Below are positions 47,651-59,981 of a stretch of DNA of 64,000 nt, in pieces. A model generated the notes under the pieces. The model saw only the letters and a program-made list of their open reading frames with translations, searched no databases and was not told the DNA's origin. Made by a program: the position numbers and the translations under genes. The first letter of the stretch is position 1. Every line of letters starts with the position of its first letter. The DNA is from Panonychus citri (taxonomy: Eukaryota; Arthropoda; Arachnida; Trombidiformes; Tetranychidae): contig NW_026515473.1 of the NCBI RefSeq assembly GCF_014898815.1, positions 434,001 to 498,000 on the forward strand, written 5' to 3'.

Positions 47651-48476
47651 TTAAGACAATCAATGGAACCATCGACATTAAATCAATTATTTCAAACCCA
47701 ATCGAAAGATCAAAATTCGAGATACTTTCGATGCTTAATTGTTATGTTCAAAATAACATTTTTACTTATTTTAATCCTTATAATTAACATTTTTCATCAA
47801 CAACATGATTTTTGGTAATCATTTAAATAATTAACTATAAAAAAAAAATTTAACGTTAAAGTTGATCAATGCATTAGAATTTTTCTTAAAAACTTAATTA
47901 GTAAAACTATTGATTATTTTTACAGTGGACAAGAATTAACTTTGCCTAAACTTTGGCATTTTACTTGTTTTGTTACATGAGCTTAATCTTGACCAACGAT
48001 TGAAAATTAGCTAAAAATGGTTTGAAAAAAAAATTTGAATAGCCGCTAACAGCAAATCTTGCAGCTCGAAAATGTATAAACATCGTTTTTAATTGTCTCA
48101 TATTGTCCATCTAATTTTTCCAAATTTAAACAAATCGATGGTTCCAATTTAAGTTGATTAATACAATATTTGTCTTGGATAAACTGACTGGTCGGAATAC
48201 CTGGTGACATGAAACCAAGGGTGAAAAGAGCAAAATAAATGTCCAACCTGAGGAAAGAAAGAAATTCAATCAACTCTGAAAGAGATAATTTTGAAATCTT
48301 TTTGAAAATTTTCGACATTATCGACTAATTGTAGAGTTAATTTAGTTTTTAATTGTAAACAAATGAAAAAAAGTCACATTAACAATCAAGAAGATCAACT
48401 AAATCACTTGTTGATTCTGTTTTTGGGAATAACAACATTCTCAATGTTACCAAGTTTTTCTTTTGGTCAGTTACGG
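47376..48476. repeat. Duplicated junction: TRAF tail + MFS start, copy 1
   Basis: 47376-48045 (end of TRAF exon 5, exon 6 and 3' flank) matches 52860-53530, and 48046-48476 matches the MFS start at 54841-54862 plus 55221-55610. The copies run in the same order and orientation on either side of the PARP1 copy and WDR33. Confidence 0.9.
48046..48318 (-). pseudogene. Truncated copy of the MFS transporter first exon
   Basis: Starts MSKIFKKISKLSLSELIEF at 48318 and matches the first ~80 residues of the MFS gene at 55469. It then jumps over most of the gene: sequence equivalent to 54863-55221 is missing, joined on TCGA, and the rest of the gene is gone. It encodes only one membrane segment and ends SSCKICC. 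Confidence 0.88.
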
Positions 48477-48490
48477 TGGTGATCTTGAGT

Positions 48491-50568
48491 TTAGAATAGT
48501 TTGTTATCAAATTCGACCATCAATAGATATCGAATTTTTATTTGGTTCACATCATAGACAATGAATTCATTGTAAAGTAAAGTGTCTTTAACGCCGGTTG
48601 GTTTTCCAGGTCCACAAGGAACGATAACACCTTCATCGATAGTTTTAGACTTCTTTGGGTCTGGAGCCGTTTTACCGACACCCTTAACACTGTGTTTTCC
48701 TTTTGGAAGATCAGTGATGAAATCAGCTTGAGTAAGTTCCAGCCTAAAGAAAAGAAAGAAAAGAAAAAGTAAATAAATAATTCAAGACTCTAATTGTAAT
48801 TGTATTGACAATCAAGTAGAAATTATTTCTATTCAATCAGAACTTACATTTCACCAAGTGCCACTTCACATAAGGCAAGTATACCAGTGTTGTTGTTACT
48901 TCGTGGATGACAATAGTTGGCACTTTTAGTGGCCATATCGGCAAAGTAAACACCCTTTCCAAACATGTAACCAGTAACTGGTGCTTCTGGTGGAGCGATT
49001 CAGAGACCTTGTAAAAAATGAATAAATCCTTATTCAAATTAATGGGCATCTGATTTTCATCTAATATTCTGGCTGCAGAATATCAAGAGATAAACAAATT
49101 GTTATTCTTAGCATGTTAGTGACCATGTATGGATTAACTCATGATACTTGGCGGTATATCATGCAAGGAATATAAAAGTACAATTGGAACAGGAGGAAAA
49201 GGAAAACAACAATTACCTGATTTAAATGATTTAACTTTACTCTTGTTGACCAGATTAACGAATCTTTTAGCAACATCTTGAGCTCCCCATTCACTTAATC
49301 CATGCTTGACAATAACCGATGGAATATCTTCAATATTTGCTTTCTTCATTTCCTCGATCACTTTCTCGTTAACCAGGATCACGTTATTCTGTTCAGATTG
49401 TTCAACCTTATCCGATCCTTTATCGATTTCTTTGTCATTGGTGATACCGAATAAAACTGTTCGATCGAAATTGGTAACAACTGAACCACCCAAATCTGTG
49501 ATTGCTTTCTTGTAGTCTTTCAATGGTTTACCAAGTTTGCCAAATATGACGATCTTATGATCTTTTAATGGCTTCGATGGATCAATTTTATGTTCACTTT
49601 CATTATCATTTCCATTTGATGATGATGCCACTTTAGCTATGTCCACTGCGTCGACTGGCCCTTGAACTTTACCCATAACTCGGACTCGAGGTTTATACTT
49701 GTATTTAGCCAAAAATTCGTAGATTTCTTTGTATTCAGTAGGCACTTTGAATGGTTTACGAGCTGGTTTTACAGTTTCGTAGACACACTTGACACAATCA
49801 GAAACCATTCCACTGCAAATGTAACCAGCAATACGGAAATACAGCTGACCAGTTTTACACTCAGGACATTTACTTAAGGCACCAAACGCCATTGCGTCAG
49901 CAACAACTTCTGCTTTTCGTCCTCTATCTTTTGGTGGATCATAATTATTGTGCAAAGTAGAACATCGAGCTCATTGGCTTTCAATGTTTTCAATTGATCG
50001 ATGTATTTGTACAACAGATTTGATTGTTCTTGAAGTGATTTTTCTAGTTCTTTGTCCGCTTTGTCAACTTTACTTTTCTTAGGCTCACTTTGGCCTTTAG
50101 TGCCATTAGTTTCAGCTGCCACTTTTCGTTTGGTTCCACTTAATTTGGGTAACTTTTTCTTGAGTATTTGTCGATCAGAGGCCTCAAGTCCATCAAAATT
50201 AGGTAACTTATCAGCAGAATCAAAGAAACCCAACTCTTGTCGAGCGGAGACAAAACAATCAACATGGAAAAATCTTGGTAAAGCTCGACCAAGTCTCACG
50301 GCAGCATCAGATTCTTCATCAGTTTTAGAGATTCGGACTTCATTCAGGGAAATTTTCGATTCACAAAGTACACAAGTTTCTTTACCAGATTTCGAATATT
50401 CAACACCAAAATCAGATAAACAGGCGGTGGCACCCGAAGCATTTCCAATCGTGATTCATCCTAAATGATTTTCCCTTTACAATTGCGGCAACAATCTTGA
50501 GCACTTTTAGCATATTCACACCTGTAGGGTTGATCAATTCTTAAACTGGCGTTTGGTTCATCGCCCAT
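48491..50568 (-). pseudogene. PARP1 pseudogene with three distinct lesions
   Basis: Reverse-strand copy of the gene at 26-3438, nearly identical where present. (1) In zinc finger 1 a TAG replaces a Lys codon and a 157-bp segment equivalent to 144-300 is missing, joined at the GATTGGCAA-like word that flanks it in the intact gene. (2) One T is lost from a TTTT run near 49957, shifting the frame in the Zn3 region. (3) From intron 1 (about 1733) to inside the ART domain (about 2918) is deleted, removing WGR, helical domain and the LLWHG histidine. Exon 3 with the NEF glutamate and part of the 3' UTR are kept. Introns are present, so the copy is a DNA duplication. Confidence 0.95.
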
Positions 50569-50832
50569 GTTGACATGAAAGAAAAAAAAACCTAAACAGA
50601 TTAAATAGTAAAATTAAAACAAAAGTAAACAGTTTATTTTAAATGAGAAAGTTAATCGACTAAAAAGTTTATCACCTGTTTAGCCAGCGGCTAATGACTC
50701 ATTAGCCGAAATCGACTCCATTGCGCATGTGCAGCAAATAGTAAACAAAATTTTTAAATTTTCTCAGCGCAACTTTTTTAGTTTGTTGTATTTTGAGTTC
50801 TATTAAACATCATAGTGTTTTTATTTACTGAA
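50569..50832. promoter_or_regulatory. Bidirectional region between PARP1 copy and WDR33
   Basis: 264 bp between divergent starts. Contains TTGCGCATGTGCAG near 50.725 kb, an NRF-1-like GC box in otherwise AT-rich sequence. No TATA box is evident. The last bases before the PARP1 ATG (GTCAAC) are identical to those of the intact gene at the window start, while the remainder cannot be compared because the window begins there. Confidence 0.4.
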
Positions 50833-52554
50833 ATGAGTAAAGAATTTTTACCAACTGTTTATCAGGCAACTGAATTTGATGGTAAGCGATTGCGAAAGGC
50901 AATCGCGAGAAAAACAGTTGATTACAACTCATCAATTATAAATATGCTTGAAACGAGAATTGTAGCTAAAAATCATCATGATAGGAGAGCCATTCAACCT
51001 GATTATGGTTATTATCCGCTATTGTTACCTCCGATGTCTTTTGGTGATAATCCTGTTAACTGTGTTACAACTAAATTTGTTCGTGCATCAACCAATAAAA
51101 TGAGATGTCCAATATTTTGTACAATTTGGACACCTGAAGGTCGACGTTTAGTCACTGGTGCCTCAAGTGGTGAATTCACTCTTTGGAATGGTTTGACATT
51201 CAATTTTGAGACAATTTTACAAGCTCACGATTCTGCTGTTCGAGCAATGGTTTGGTCCATGGACGATTTGTGGATGGTAACCGCTGATCAATCTGGTAAT
51301 ATCAAATATTGGCAGAGTAACATGAATAATGTTAAAATGTTTCATGGGCATGAAAGTCCAATCAGAGGCCTTTCCATGAGTCCATCAGGAGCTGACTTTG
51401 CCACCTGTTCTGATGACGGAACCATAAAGATATGGGACTTTTTGTCTTGTAAAGAAGAAAGAACTCTTCGAGGACATGGATCTGATGTCAAAGCCATCGA
51501 TTGGCATCCAGATAGTGATTTGATTGTTTCCGGCAGCAAAGACAGTCAACAACCTGTTAAGCTATGGGATCCAAGAGTTGGCACCAATTTGGCCACCTTA
51601 CATGCACATAAAAATACTGTAATGGACGTGAAATGGAACCAAAACGGAAATTGGCTTCTAACCGCTTCGAGAGATCATTTGATCAAAATTTTTGATATAC
51701 GTAATATCAAAACAGAAATGCAAGTTTTCAGAGGCCATAAAAAAGAAGCTTGTTGCTTAACTTGGCATCCCATTGACGAGTCTCTTTTCGCTAGCGGTGG
51801 ATCGGATGGATCCATTTTATTTTGGGAAGTGGGGGTTGATAAAGAAATTGGTGTAATTGAGTCAGCTCATGAATCTGTTGTATGGTCGCTAAGCTGGCAC
51901 CCTTTAGGGCATATTTTAGCTTCTGGATCTAATGACCATTCTTGCAAATTTTGGACAAGAAATCGGCCTGGTGATAGAATGGTGGATAAATATAACCTCA
52001 ACGAAAAAACACAAGAATCTAAATATTGTGATGAAATGAAACTTTCTGACTCCATACCAGGTATTTCTAAAGAAAAAAGTGAAGATATTTTCCCTGAAAT
52101 GGTTTTCGATAAATCACCTGTTGAGATCTTCCCACCTGTTGAATCAAAATTGGCAGAAGAAGGTGAACAACAGCGAAAAGTTCCATTCTCCAAACCTATT
52201 CCAAAAGATTTCGCTGATCAATGGTCTGAGAAGACATCTCAACCTGTGACACTTCCACCGTGTGAGATGGATGAACAATATAATCCTGATCATCACCATC
52301 ACCATCACATGGACCTAAATTACAATTTACCACCAAACCGATCTCCATATATTCATGGTCCTCCAATGAGACGACCTTATCAATACCCACCTGATCCACC
52401 TCCAATGCCTCCTCATATGAGACGTGGTGATATGCATAGGGGAGACTATGATTTTCATTTCTATAATCATCCTGAAGACAATTCATTTGGAAATTTTCAT
52501 GGTTTTTCTGGACACTTGGCACACAAAAAGAGACACTTTTCCAATCGCAAATAA
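50833..52554 (+). CDS. WDR33: WDR33 homologue, pre-mRNA 3'-end processing WD40 protein
   Basis: Subunit of the cleavage and polyadenylation specificity factor that helps read the AAUAAA signal. 573 residues from ATG 50833, intronless. The N-terminus FDGKRLRKAIARKTVDYN is followed by about seven WD40 repeats (VTGASSGEFTLWNGLTFNFE, YWQSNMNNVKMFHGHESPI, ATCSDDGTIKIWDF, GSKDSQQPVKLWDP, LTASRDHLIKIFDIRN, ASGGSDGSILFWEVG, ASGSNDHSCKFWTRNRPGD), closely matching vertebrate WDR33. The C-terminus is short, with a His run and Pro-rich part, whereas the human protein has a long collagen-like tail. AATAAA lies about 60 bp after the stop. The intronless form could mean a retrocopy or simply a compact gene. 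Confidence 0.93.
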   Translation: MSKEFLPTVYQATEFDGKRLRKAIARKTVDYNSSIINMLETRIVAKNHHDRRAIQPDYGYYPLLLPPMSFGDNPVNCVTTKFVRASTNKMRCPIFCTIWTPEGRRLVTGASSGEFTLWNGLTFNFETILQAHDSAVRAMVWSMDDLWMVTADQSGNIKYWQSNMNNVKMFHGHESPIRGLSMSPSGADFATCSDDGTIKIWDFLSCKEERTLRGHGSDVKAIDWHPDSDLIVSGSKDSQQPVKLWDPRVGTNLATLHAHKNTVMDVKWNQNGNWLLTASRDHLIKIFDIRNIKTEMQVFRGHKKEACCLTWHPIDESLFASGGSDGSILFWEVGVDKEIGVIESAHESVVWSLSWHPLGHILASGSNDHSCKFWTRNRPGDRMVDKYNLNEKTQESKYCDEMKLSDSIPGISKEKSEDIFPEMVFDKSPVEIFPPVESKLAEEGEQQRKVPFSKPIPKDFADQWSEKTSQPVTLPPCEMDEQYNPDHHHHHHMDLNYNLPPNRSPYIHGPPMRRPYQYPPDPPPMPPHMRRGDMHRGDYDFHFYNHPEDNSFGNFHGFSGHLAHKKRHFSNRK

Positions 52555-52740
52555 ATAATTAATATTGTACATATTGTATATCTGTATTATTGTATCCTTT
52601 TTTAAATTTGACAAAAATAAAACCAATTCTATTTAATTTATTGAAAACATTTTTCTTATCAACACAATTTATTATTAATTAATTAATCATTTTATTTGAA
52701 GTTCATTACGATTAAAAGAAATCAGTATTCCTATTAGATT

Positions 52741-52857
52741 TTACAATAACGTGGTTGCTGATGGTTGTGTTGAAAGAGCACTTGTTGAGTTTCGAGAGAC
52801 AGCTTCATGTCCATGAAGGTAGAAACCGATCTGTTCGCGAAACGCTTTAAAAAGGTT
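52741..52857 (-). pseudogene. Orphan C-terminal coding fragment
   Basis: A clean minus-strand stretch reading FREQIGFYLHGHEAVSRNS to a stop at 52741, abutting the duplicated TRAF tail. It looks like the end of a convergent gene that was cut by the rearrangement. Parent not recognised. Confidence 0.35.
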
Positions 52858-52859
52858 AT

Positions 52860-53530
52860 GAAGTTTGGAAAAATTATCATTCCAATTGCAAACAATTATC
52901 GGAGACAATTCAATCTTAAAGGAGACAATTAACAAGATGGAATTAAAATTTCAAGCAACAATCGAATCGATGACAGATGAACAAAAGTTTCTACTCGACG
53001 AAATTCAGGTTTGTTTCAAACTTCGAAACTAAACAAAAACTTTTCGAAAAACTTTTAAATTGACTAATCACCTTTTCTTAATTGTTTACAGCGTTTGAAA
53101 GATATCGTAATCATTGGAGAATCATCCGTATAATTAAGACAATCAATGGAACCATCGACATTAAATCAATTATTTCAAACCCAATCGAAAGATCAAAATT
53201 CGAGATACTTTCGATGCTTAATTGTTATGTTCAAAAATAACATTTTTTACTTATTTTAATCCTTATAATTAACATTTTTCATCAACAACATGATTTTTGG
53301 TAATCATTTAAATAATTAACTATAAAAAAAATTTAACGTTAAAGTTGATCAATGCATTAGAATTTTTCTTAAAAACTTAATTAGTAAAACTATTGATTAT
53401 TTTTACAGTGGACAAGAATTAACTTTGCCTAAACTTTGGCATTTTACTTGTTTTGTTACATGAGCTTAATCTTGACCAACGATTGAAAATTAGCTAAAAA
53501 TGGTTTGAAAAACAATTTAAATAGCCGCTG
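52860..53530 (+). pseudogene. Duplicate of the TRAF-like gene 3' end
   Basis: Nearly identical to 47376-48045: most of the coiled-coil exon 5, the intron, exon 6 and the 3' flank, but no promoter, RING or zinc fingers. The acceptor reads TTTACAG where the original has TTTGCAG. Non-functional alone. Confidence 0.9.
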
Positions 53531-53548
53531 GCGGTTCTTTGGGTACAT

Positions 53549-55469
53549 TCAAACTTGTTGATCGTTAGAAAGTTTTGCTTGAGGGCAATGAGTGACATCA
53601 AGTTTATCCGGTTCAGTTGATTTGACTGTCTCCAATTCATTTTCCTTGTTTTCCCCGATATTTACCTTGACCTTAATTGCTGTCGGATCCCAATTTGACT
53701 TAGTCCAGTCCAACCAAAGAGATACAATGAAAGGATAGAACATGGTCAAAGCAGCGAAATGATGAACAATTCCAGGGAAATCCTTAATTGTCCAGTTGAA
53801 AATAGCTGAATAAACGACTGATGCGACCATTGGACCGGATGATTCAATACAAGCTAAAAGAGCGTAAACTTGACCAGCTTCCGATTGGTCAATGATTCGG
53901 GAAATTATTGATCGAATGGCGATTGGTAATAAGCCACCAGAAATTCCAACGATAACTGAGATGAAAAAAGCATGAGACTCAAGGATTCCACCTTTAATTG
54001 TTAGGGACAAAATCAACGATATCGAACCAATAATTGCGAGGGTTGTGTCAGCCAAGTGAAACTTATGAATCAATATAATGGGCAACATGGAATTGATGAG
54101 AGTTGGAATCATCATAACTGCTGAACTAATATAAGAGTAATAAGCAGCATCCCAATGATAAACTTTCTGAGCAAAAGGAAACCCGATTGTCCCTTCACCA
54201 ATGTGCCCAATTAACATCACGTTCATGGCCAACATTAGATTCCAAATGATTGCCCGTCCGTTATTTGGTCGCTTTCGGCAGCAAACTTTCATCATGGTGG
54301 TGAAAGTTGATGGATTGAAAATATCGAACATGATTGGTAAACAACCAGTGGGTTTTTCCATGTTACCATGTTTTTCTTTCACACTGAGTTCTAACGATTT
54401 AACCACGTTGTTTTCACCTTTCAATGGTTCCAATTCAATTGTCTGTTCTTCATTGATATCGAGATAAATATTATTCTCGTTGTCTTTTATTGGTAGCATC
54501 TTTACTACTTCTTTACACTGTTCGTTGCTATTGTTAATCTTTTGAAACTTATCACCACTGGAATCGAGTTTACTGCTATTAGGATCTTCGAGTGCTTTAT
54601 CTGCATCATTTAGTAAAAGTAGAATCCAAATCATGGCGATTAATTTACAAGCAAACGCGACGATAAACACTGCCAAGTAATTACGATATTGATCAATTAT
54701 CCAAGGGCGAAGAGTCAAAATCTTACCACCCAAAGCCGTGGACAAGGTCATTGCTGAGAAAAAAGGTGAGAAACTTTTTAAATCGAATCAGTAAATCATC
54801 ATATGTAAATTACCCACATGTAAACATGAACAATTCAAAAACAGCAAATCTTGCAGCTCGATATTTGGCCGGAGTCCGTCGGGTAATATAAGTGTATGAA
54901 CCAGTCATGACAATGAAAAAACCACCGGTGAAACCGTTAGGAAGTGATACCCAGAGTAGATTGTAAATGTCTAATTGCAGAACGAAAGTAAATTGTGGTC
55001 GATTAAATGTTGTCATCATTAAGTTAAGATAATTACCTAATTCAAAATAAACCACATTGTAGATTGAAATGAGTTCAGTTAAACAGCCACCGAAACATGG
55101 GAGGGCCAAAAGGTACTTCAAATGAGATGGATAAGTGTCCATCCAATAGCCCATGAAAATGGCCAAGATAATTCCCGGTGGAGTTGCGATTAAGAATTGA
55201 TAGTTTTTAAATGTTGTCGAAAATGTATAAACATCGTTTTTAATTGTCTCATATTGTCCATCTAATTTTTCCAAATTTAAACAAACCGATGGTTCCAATT
55301 TAAGTTGATTAATACAATATTTGTCTTGGATAAACTGACTGGTCGGAATACCTGGTGACATGAAACCAAGGGTGAAAAGAGCAAAATAAATGTCCAACCT
55401 GAGGAAAGAAAGAAATTCAATCAACTCTGAAAGAGATAATTTTGAAATCTTTTGAAAAATTTTCGACAT
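53549..55469 (-). CDS. MFS transporter, SLC46-like, two exons
   Basis: Exons 55469-54818 and 54753-53549, 618 residues. The donor GTGGGT at 54817 restores the frame into SMTLSTALGGKI. About twelve hydrophobic segments surround a long hydrophilic central loop (SSKLDSSGDKFQKINNSN region), the usual 6+6 plan of major facilitator carriers. MGYWMDTYPSHLK matches the loop 2-3 motif GxxxDxxxxR in form. The overall pattern recalls proton-coupled folate transporter relatives (SLC46), a group I remember as expanded in mites. Substrate unknown. A truncated duplicate of the first exon lies at 48.05-48.32 kb. Confidence 0.8.
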
Positions 55470-58400
55470 TATCGACTAATTGTAGAGTTAATTTAGTTTT
55501 TAATTGTAAACAAATGAAAAAAAAGTCACATTAACAATGAAGAAGATCAACTAAATCACTTGTTGATTCTGTTTTTGGGAATAACAACATTCTCAATGTT
55601 ACCAAGTTTTCCAAATGTAAGTTAATATTGTTGTTTTGTCACTTAATCACTGCCAGAAGGTTGATCCTAATCAAATAATCTCAGGGTGATTAAACCACAA
55701 GGATATGATTAAATTAAAGGTAAATCAAAGATAATCAATGATTGATCATCATGTTTAGTGGCCAGCTAATAATAAGTAAACTGATATCAATGTTTATCGA
55801 TCAAACTTATTTTCCCCTCTGATTGATTTTCACTTTAAAATTGTTAATCTAATTTCTCGAGATTTTTAAAGAAAAAGTAAGTTAATCAACCAGTAGATGG
55901 CGACCCATTCGCGTTAATTGTTCACCGAGAGAATCAAATGAAATCAAAATGAGAATTTAATTTTCTCTTGTTTCTTTCTCACTTATTTCATTTATCATCG
56001 CAATTTTTTGGTACTTGATTGTTGCTTAATTCTGATGATTAGATGATGATGATTATGAGCGATTTAAAAAAAGATCTGATCAATCAAATGAAGAAAATAA
56101 AAAGTTTCCATTTATATTCTTGACCCATCAGTTGGATTGATTAACATGAAATCAATTAGAATTAACTAATAATTTTGATTGGAAAATTATTCCAATTGAA
56201 AAATAACAATAAATAGATAGAAACAATTATGAATTGAGAATAAGAATAAAATTTAAACAGCAATTTAACCTTGATTGTGATTCCCTGCTGATTAACTTTC
56301 TAATCTTAATCAACTTACAGTTACTTTCACGGTCAATTAACAATCAAAACATCACTCGACCATTTAAACAATTTATTTAAATTGCTAACATGAAAATAAA
56401 AGGGTTAATAGAAATAGTTAATTGTATTGTTAGATGATTAAATTGTTAGTTAAGTTCAATCATAATCATAATCATCATCATCAGATATTAATAATAATAA
56501 GATTTACAAACGTTGTTAATAAATCACTGAATTTTAATCAAGCTGAATAAGTTTTCAATTTAATATGAAAGAAAAAAGTTTAAACAATTAAACTCAAGGG
56601 GAATCACTTTGAAGACAATTAAATCTTACAAATTACCTTAATTATTTAAATTAAACACAACTGACTAAACATGATTATCTTAATCAACATTTAAATCTTA
56701 CAATTATCCTCAATTTTAATTTGATTAAGTCCAATAGTTTAACCATACAAATAAATGTATGTGTAAGTCTGTGAGTTGAAAATAACAATTGCCTCCAGGT
56801 AAAAGGACAATTAACTAACTACAATTAAACGACCTTCTCAAGGTGATAATCAGAAAATTATTATAAAGAAAAAAAAATTATCACCAATAATTTTTTCGCC
56901 AAGTGAGACAAGTTTTTTTTTCTCGCTTAATTGTGATTAAGTTAATTACTGGTTAAGCTCGTTGACTTCAATGATTGTGATTTAGTATTTTAATTGGCCG
57001 TAAGCAGAAATTAAATTGACAAGAAATGTTTCAGTTTTTGTCTCTCTCATCATCATGATAATTATCATGATGATTCAGATAAAATGAAAGTGATAACTCA
57101 TCATCTTTATTATTGTTGATACCTGGAAATTCAGGTAGAGAAAAATATTTTCGAACAAATTTATTCGACAATCAGTTAATTATTACGATTTATCTTCAAG
57201 GTTTCCACTTGTTTTCTGATCATTTTCACCACAATTTTGTCGCTTCTTCATGTTCAATGAAAAGATGACAATTAACTTTGATTAGCTTTCGATCAACTGT
57301 TTTGAACGTTAATTGTTTAACGTTTAATGACAATTAAACTTCACCATTGATTATCTCTAGAAAATTTAATGACACAATCAATTCACCGGTAATCACAGTT
57401 AAATTGTTACATAGATTATAATGGTTGTCGTGATTACCTAAATCTTTGGGAAATTAACTAATTGTTTTCCCAGAACATTTTTCCAACTCAGCCAATGTAA
57501 TATCATGTTAAGTTAATTGTGTTTCTAATTGTTGATCTTTTCTCGGGTAACTTTCCAATTGAAGCAAACACCCTTATTGTAATTATCCACTGATTAATTG
57601 ACTAATTTAATTCATTCATGATCCGATTCAATGTTTACAATCAATTTGCTTTTTTTTTGTTCAATTTCAAACTGAATGGACAAAACTGTTAACACCCAAT
57701 GAATAGCTAATTACTAATGATAATCAAGATGATGTCCGAGTTAATCAACAATTAACGTTAATTAAACGGTAGTTGAGGTTAATGCCATTGCATTTAATTT
57801 AGTATCAGTTTCATCGCAATTAAATATTAGATGTGATTAAAACCTGATTGTTGACCTAAGGTTAATTGTGATTAGCGTAAAGGTTTAATAATTTATTTCA
57901 TACGTTAACTGATCTATTGAATTAATCATTTTAATTATCATTTTCGGGCAATTAACTTGAGTAAGTGTTAATCATTTACTTAAATCTAATGTTGATTTTT
58001 TCACTAAAAGTAACCAAATTGTTGATTACTGATAAATTTAGTAAATTGTTAACCTAATCAAGTTGATTGACCAATAACGATTAGGTTAAGGTTAATGATC
58101 TATTTTTATTAATCAATAGTAATCAAAAGTTCAATTGATTAACTGATTCTAACCATAACTCTTATTGCTTCCTGATTATCAAGGAAGTTGATCAACAATC
58201 AAAGTTAACAATTAAAAATCTCAAATCAATCAATTGAAATTGCTAATTAATCAATAATTCCTAGGTTTAATAACCACAATTAGTGGAAAGTTTTTTGTTT
58301 GCTAATTTAGACTTGATTGTGATTCAGTTGATTGTAATTGTCATCATAATGATCAATTAAACAATTTAATGGTGATGATTATGGTTTTGATTTTATTCAA

Positions 58401-59924
58401 ATCGCAATTAAATTAACTCGCTGGCAATTGCTAGGCATTTAATTACCTAAATCTAATTACAATTCAATTAATATTCATGCCAATAGTTTAACCTTGATTA
58501 ACTAGCAATTAGATTCACTGAATTTAACACAATTAAATAGTCAACTTGTTGATAAAATATTTAAATCACCAACAAGAAACATCAACACAAGAAGTACAAT
58601 TGATTACAATTAAGGCAGTGAATTAAGGTAATTAATTAAGGAAACATTGTGAATTTAGTTAACTAATTGTTATTTTGAAAAGTTTTTCGTTTCTTTTTAT
58701 TTTTGATCACAATTTAAATTGTCTTAAGTTGACGGGAACATGATTAAGTTAATTAAACTTAAATTTGGTTTGTTTGCAAAAAAAATCACATTTATCACAA
58801 TTGATTAATTGCTAAATTGTTGATAATTAAATAAATAGTTATAAACGGAAGGAAAAAAGTTGTTCCATTTATTGATTAATAATTAAATTAAAAGTTAATA
58901 ATGATAACTGAATTAAAATTGATTGCAATTACATTTTTTGATTTTTTTTTCGATAACAAAAAAAACATATTCTTGTTTTTGAAGTAAATTAAAAAAAGAG
59001 ATGATTAAAGTTGAACAATTAAGATTAAGAATGAAATTTGCTACTCTAATCAAGAGACCAGCCTCTTAATTAACGAGAGACAAAATTTTGGATGACAATC
59101 AATTTGATTGTTACAATTGTAATGATTAAAACATGAAAGTTAATCCAGATTAATATGATTAGTTTGATATCGTTTTTTTGTTTGTTTTGGTCACTCGACT
59201 AAATATTAATGTGTTATTGGGATTAGGAGAAACAAAAAAAGTTAGAGGAAAGTTGGACAATCAGAGTTAATTGTTGACAATTAATCTGATCAGAAGGAAG
59301 GGGGAAAACCTTAGAAACTCCATAGGAAAGGTTAAGGGAAAAAAATTCAACAATTATGAGATAATTACCTCATACAACAAATCAGAAGTTAAGGTAAGAG
59401 ACATGGTGATGATTAAAAGAGAAATTGGGAGAAAAAAAGTTGGAAAAAAGTTCTGATTATAATCATTTCGAATTATTTTTAACCAAATAACTTAAATATC
59501 GATAATTAAAGACAATAGTTGGATGATTATGATGATGATGATGGTGATGGTGAATAAGATGATGGTAAGCGCAAGGTGGGCATTGGTCTTCCGTCTCGTC
59601 CTTAAATCGAGTTACCCAAAGTCTTGATTGTCCTTTAAATTGTAGCCAATTAGTTTATCCTTAGGTGTTTTCGATATGAAGTCAATCGTGTTTGGTACAA
59701 TTGATTCCTTGGATTCTAGATGATGATGAGCTTAATTTTATATAACATTTTGTTATGATGGTAATGATGATGTCGTTTAATTTGATAACCTTAATCTTAA
59801 ATTGTTTGTTAATCCCTCGTTAAATTTACCGAAAAAACCAATAATAATAATACCAATAGAAACAGAAGAAGAAAAAAAAAACTTGTAACAATTTGAAACG
59901 AATCAGAAATTGACTCGAATTTGA
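55470..59924. other. Long AT-rich non-coding region
   Basis: About 4.4 kb full of CAATTAAC/GTTAATTG-like words and T-rich runs, no convincing frame, no RNA gene or mobile element that I can define. A short inverted repeat ATCATCATGATAATTATCATGATGAT lies at about 57.05 kb (described as arms of ATCATCATGATAAT type). It could be intergenic or a large intron. Confidence 0.5.
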
Positions 59925-59981
59925 TTGTTTGTCATTCGAATTAAAAATTTGTCATCATTGTTTATTTATTTCTCGAATCAA

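Noticed and set aside
52196..52522. Minus-strand frame across the WDR33 C-terminus
   Set aside because: Shadow of the coding strand with the His and Pro codons.
50833..52554. WDR33 as a retrocopy
   Set aside because: It lacks introns, but I see no poly(A) tract or target duplication and it is fully intact; the question stays open without the rest of the genome.
59271..59456. Lys-rich 61-codon frame
   Set aside because: AT-rich composition and no neighbouring signals; expected by chance in this non-coding region.
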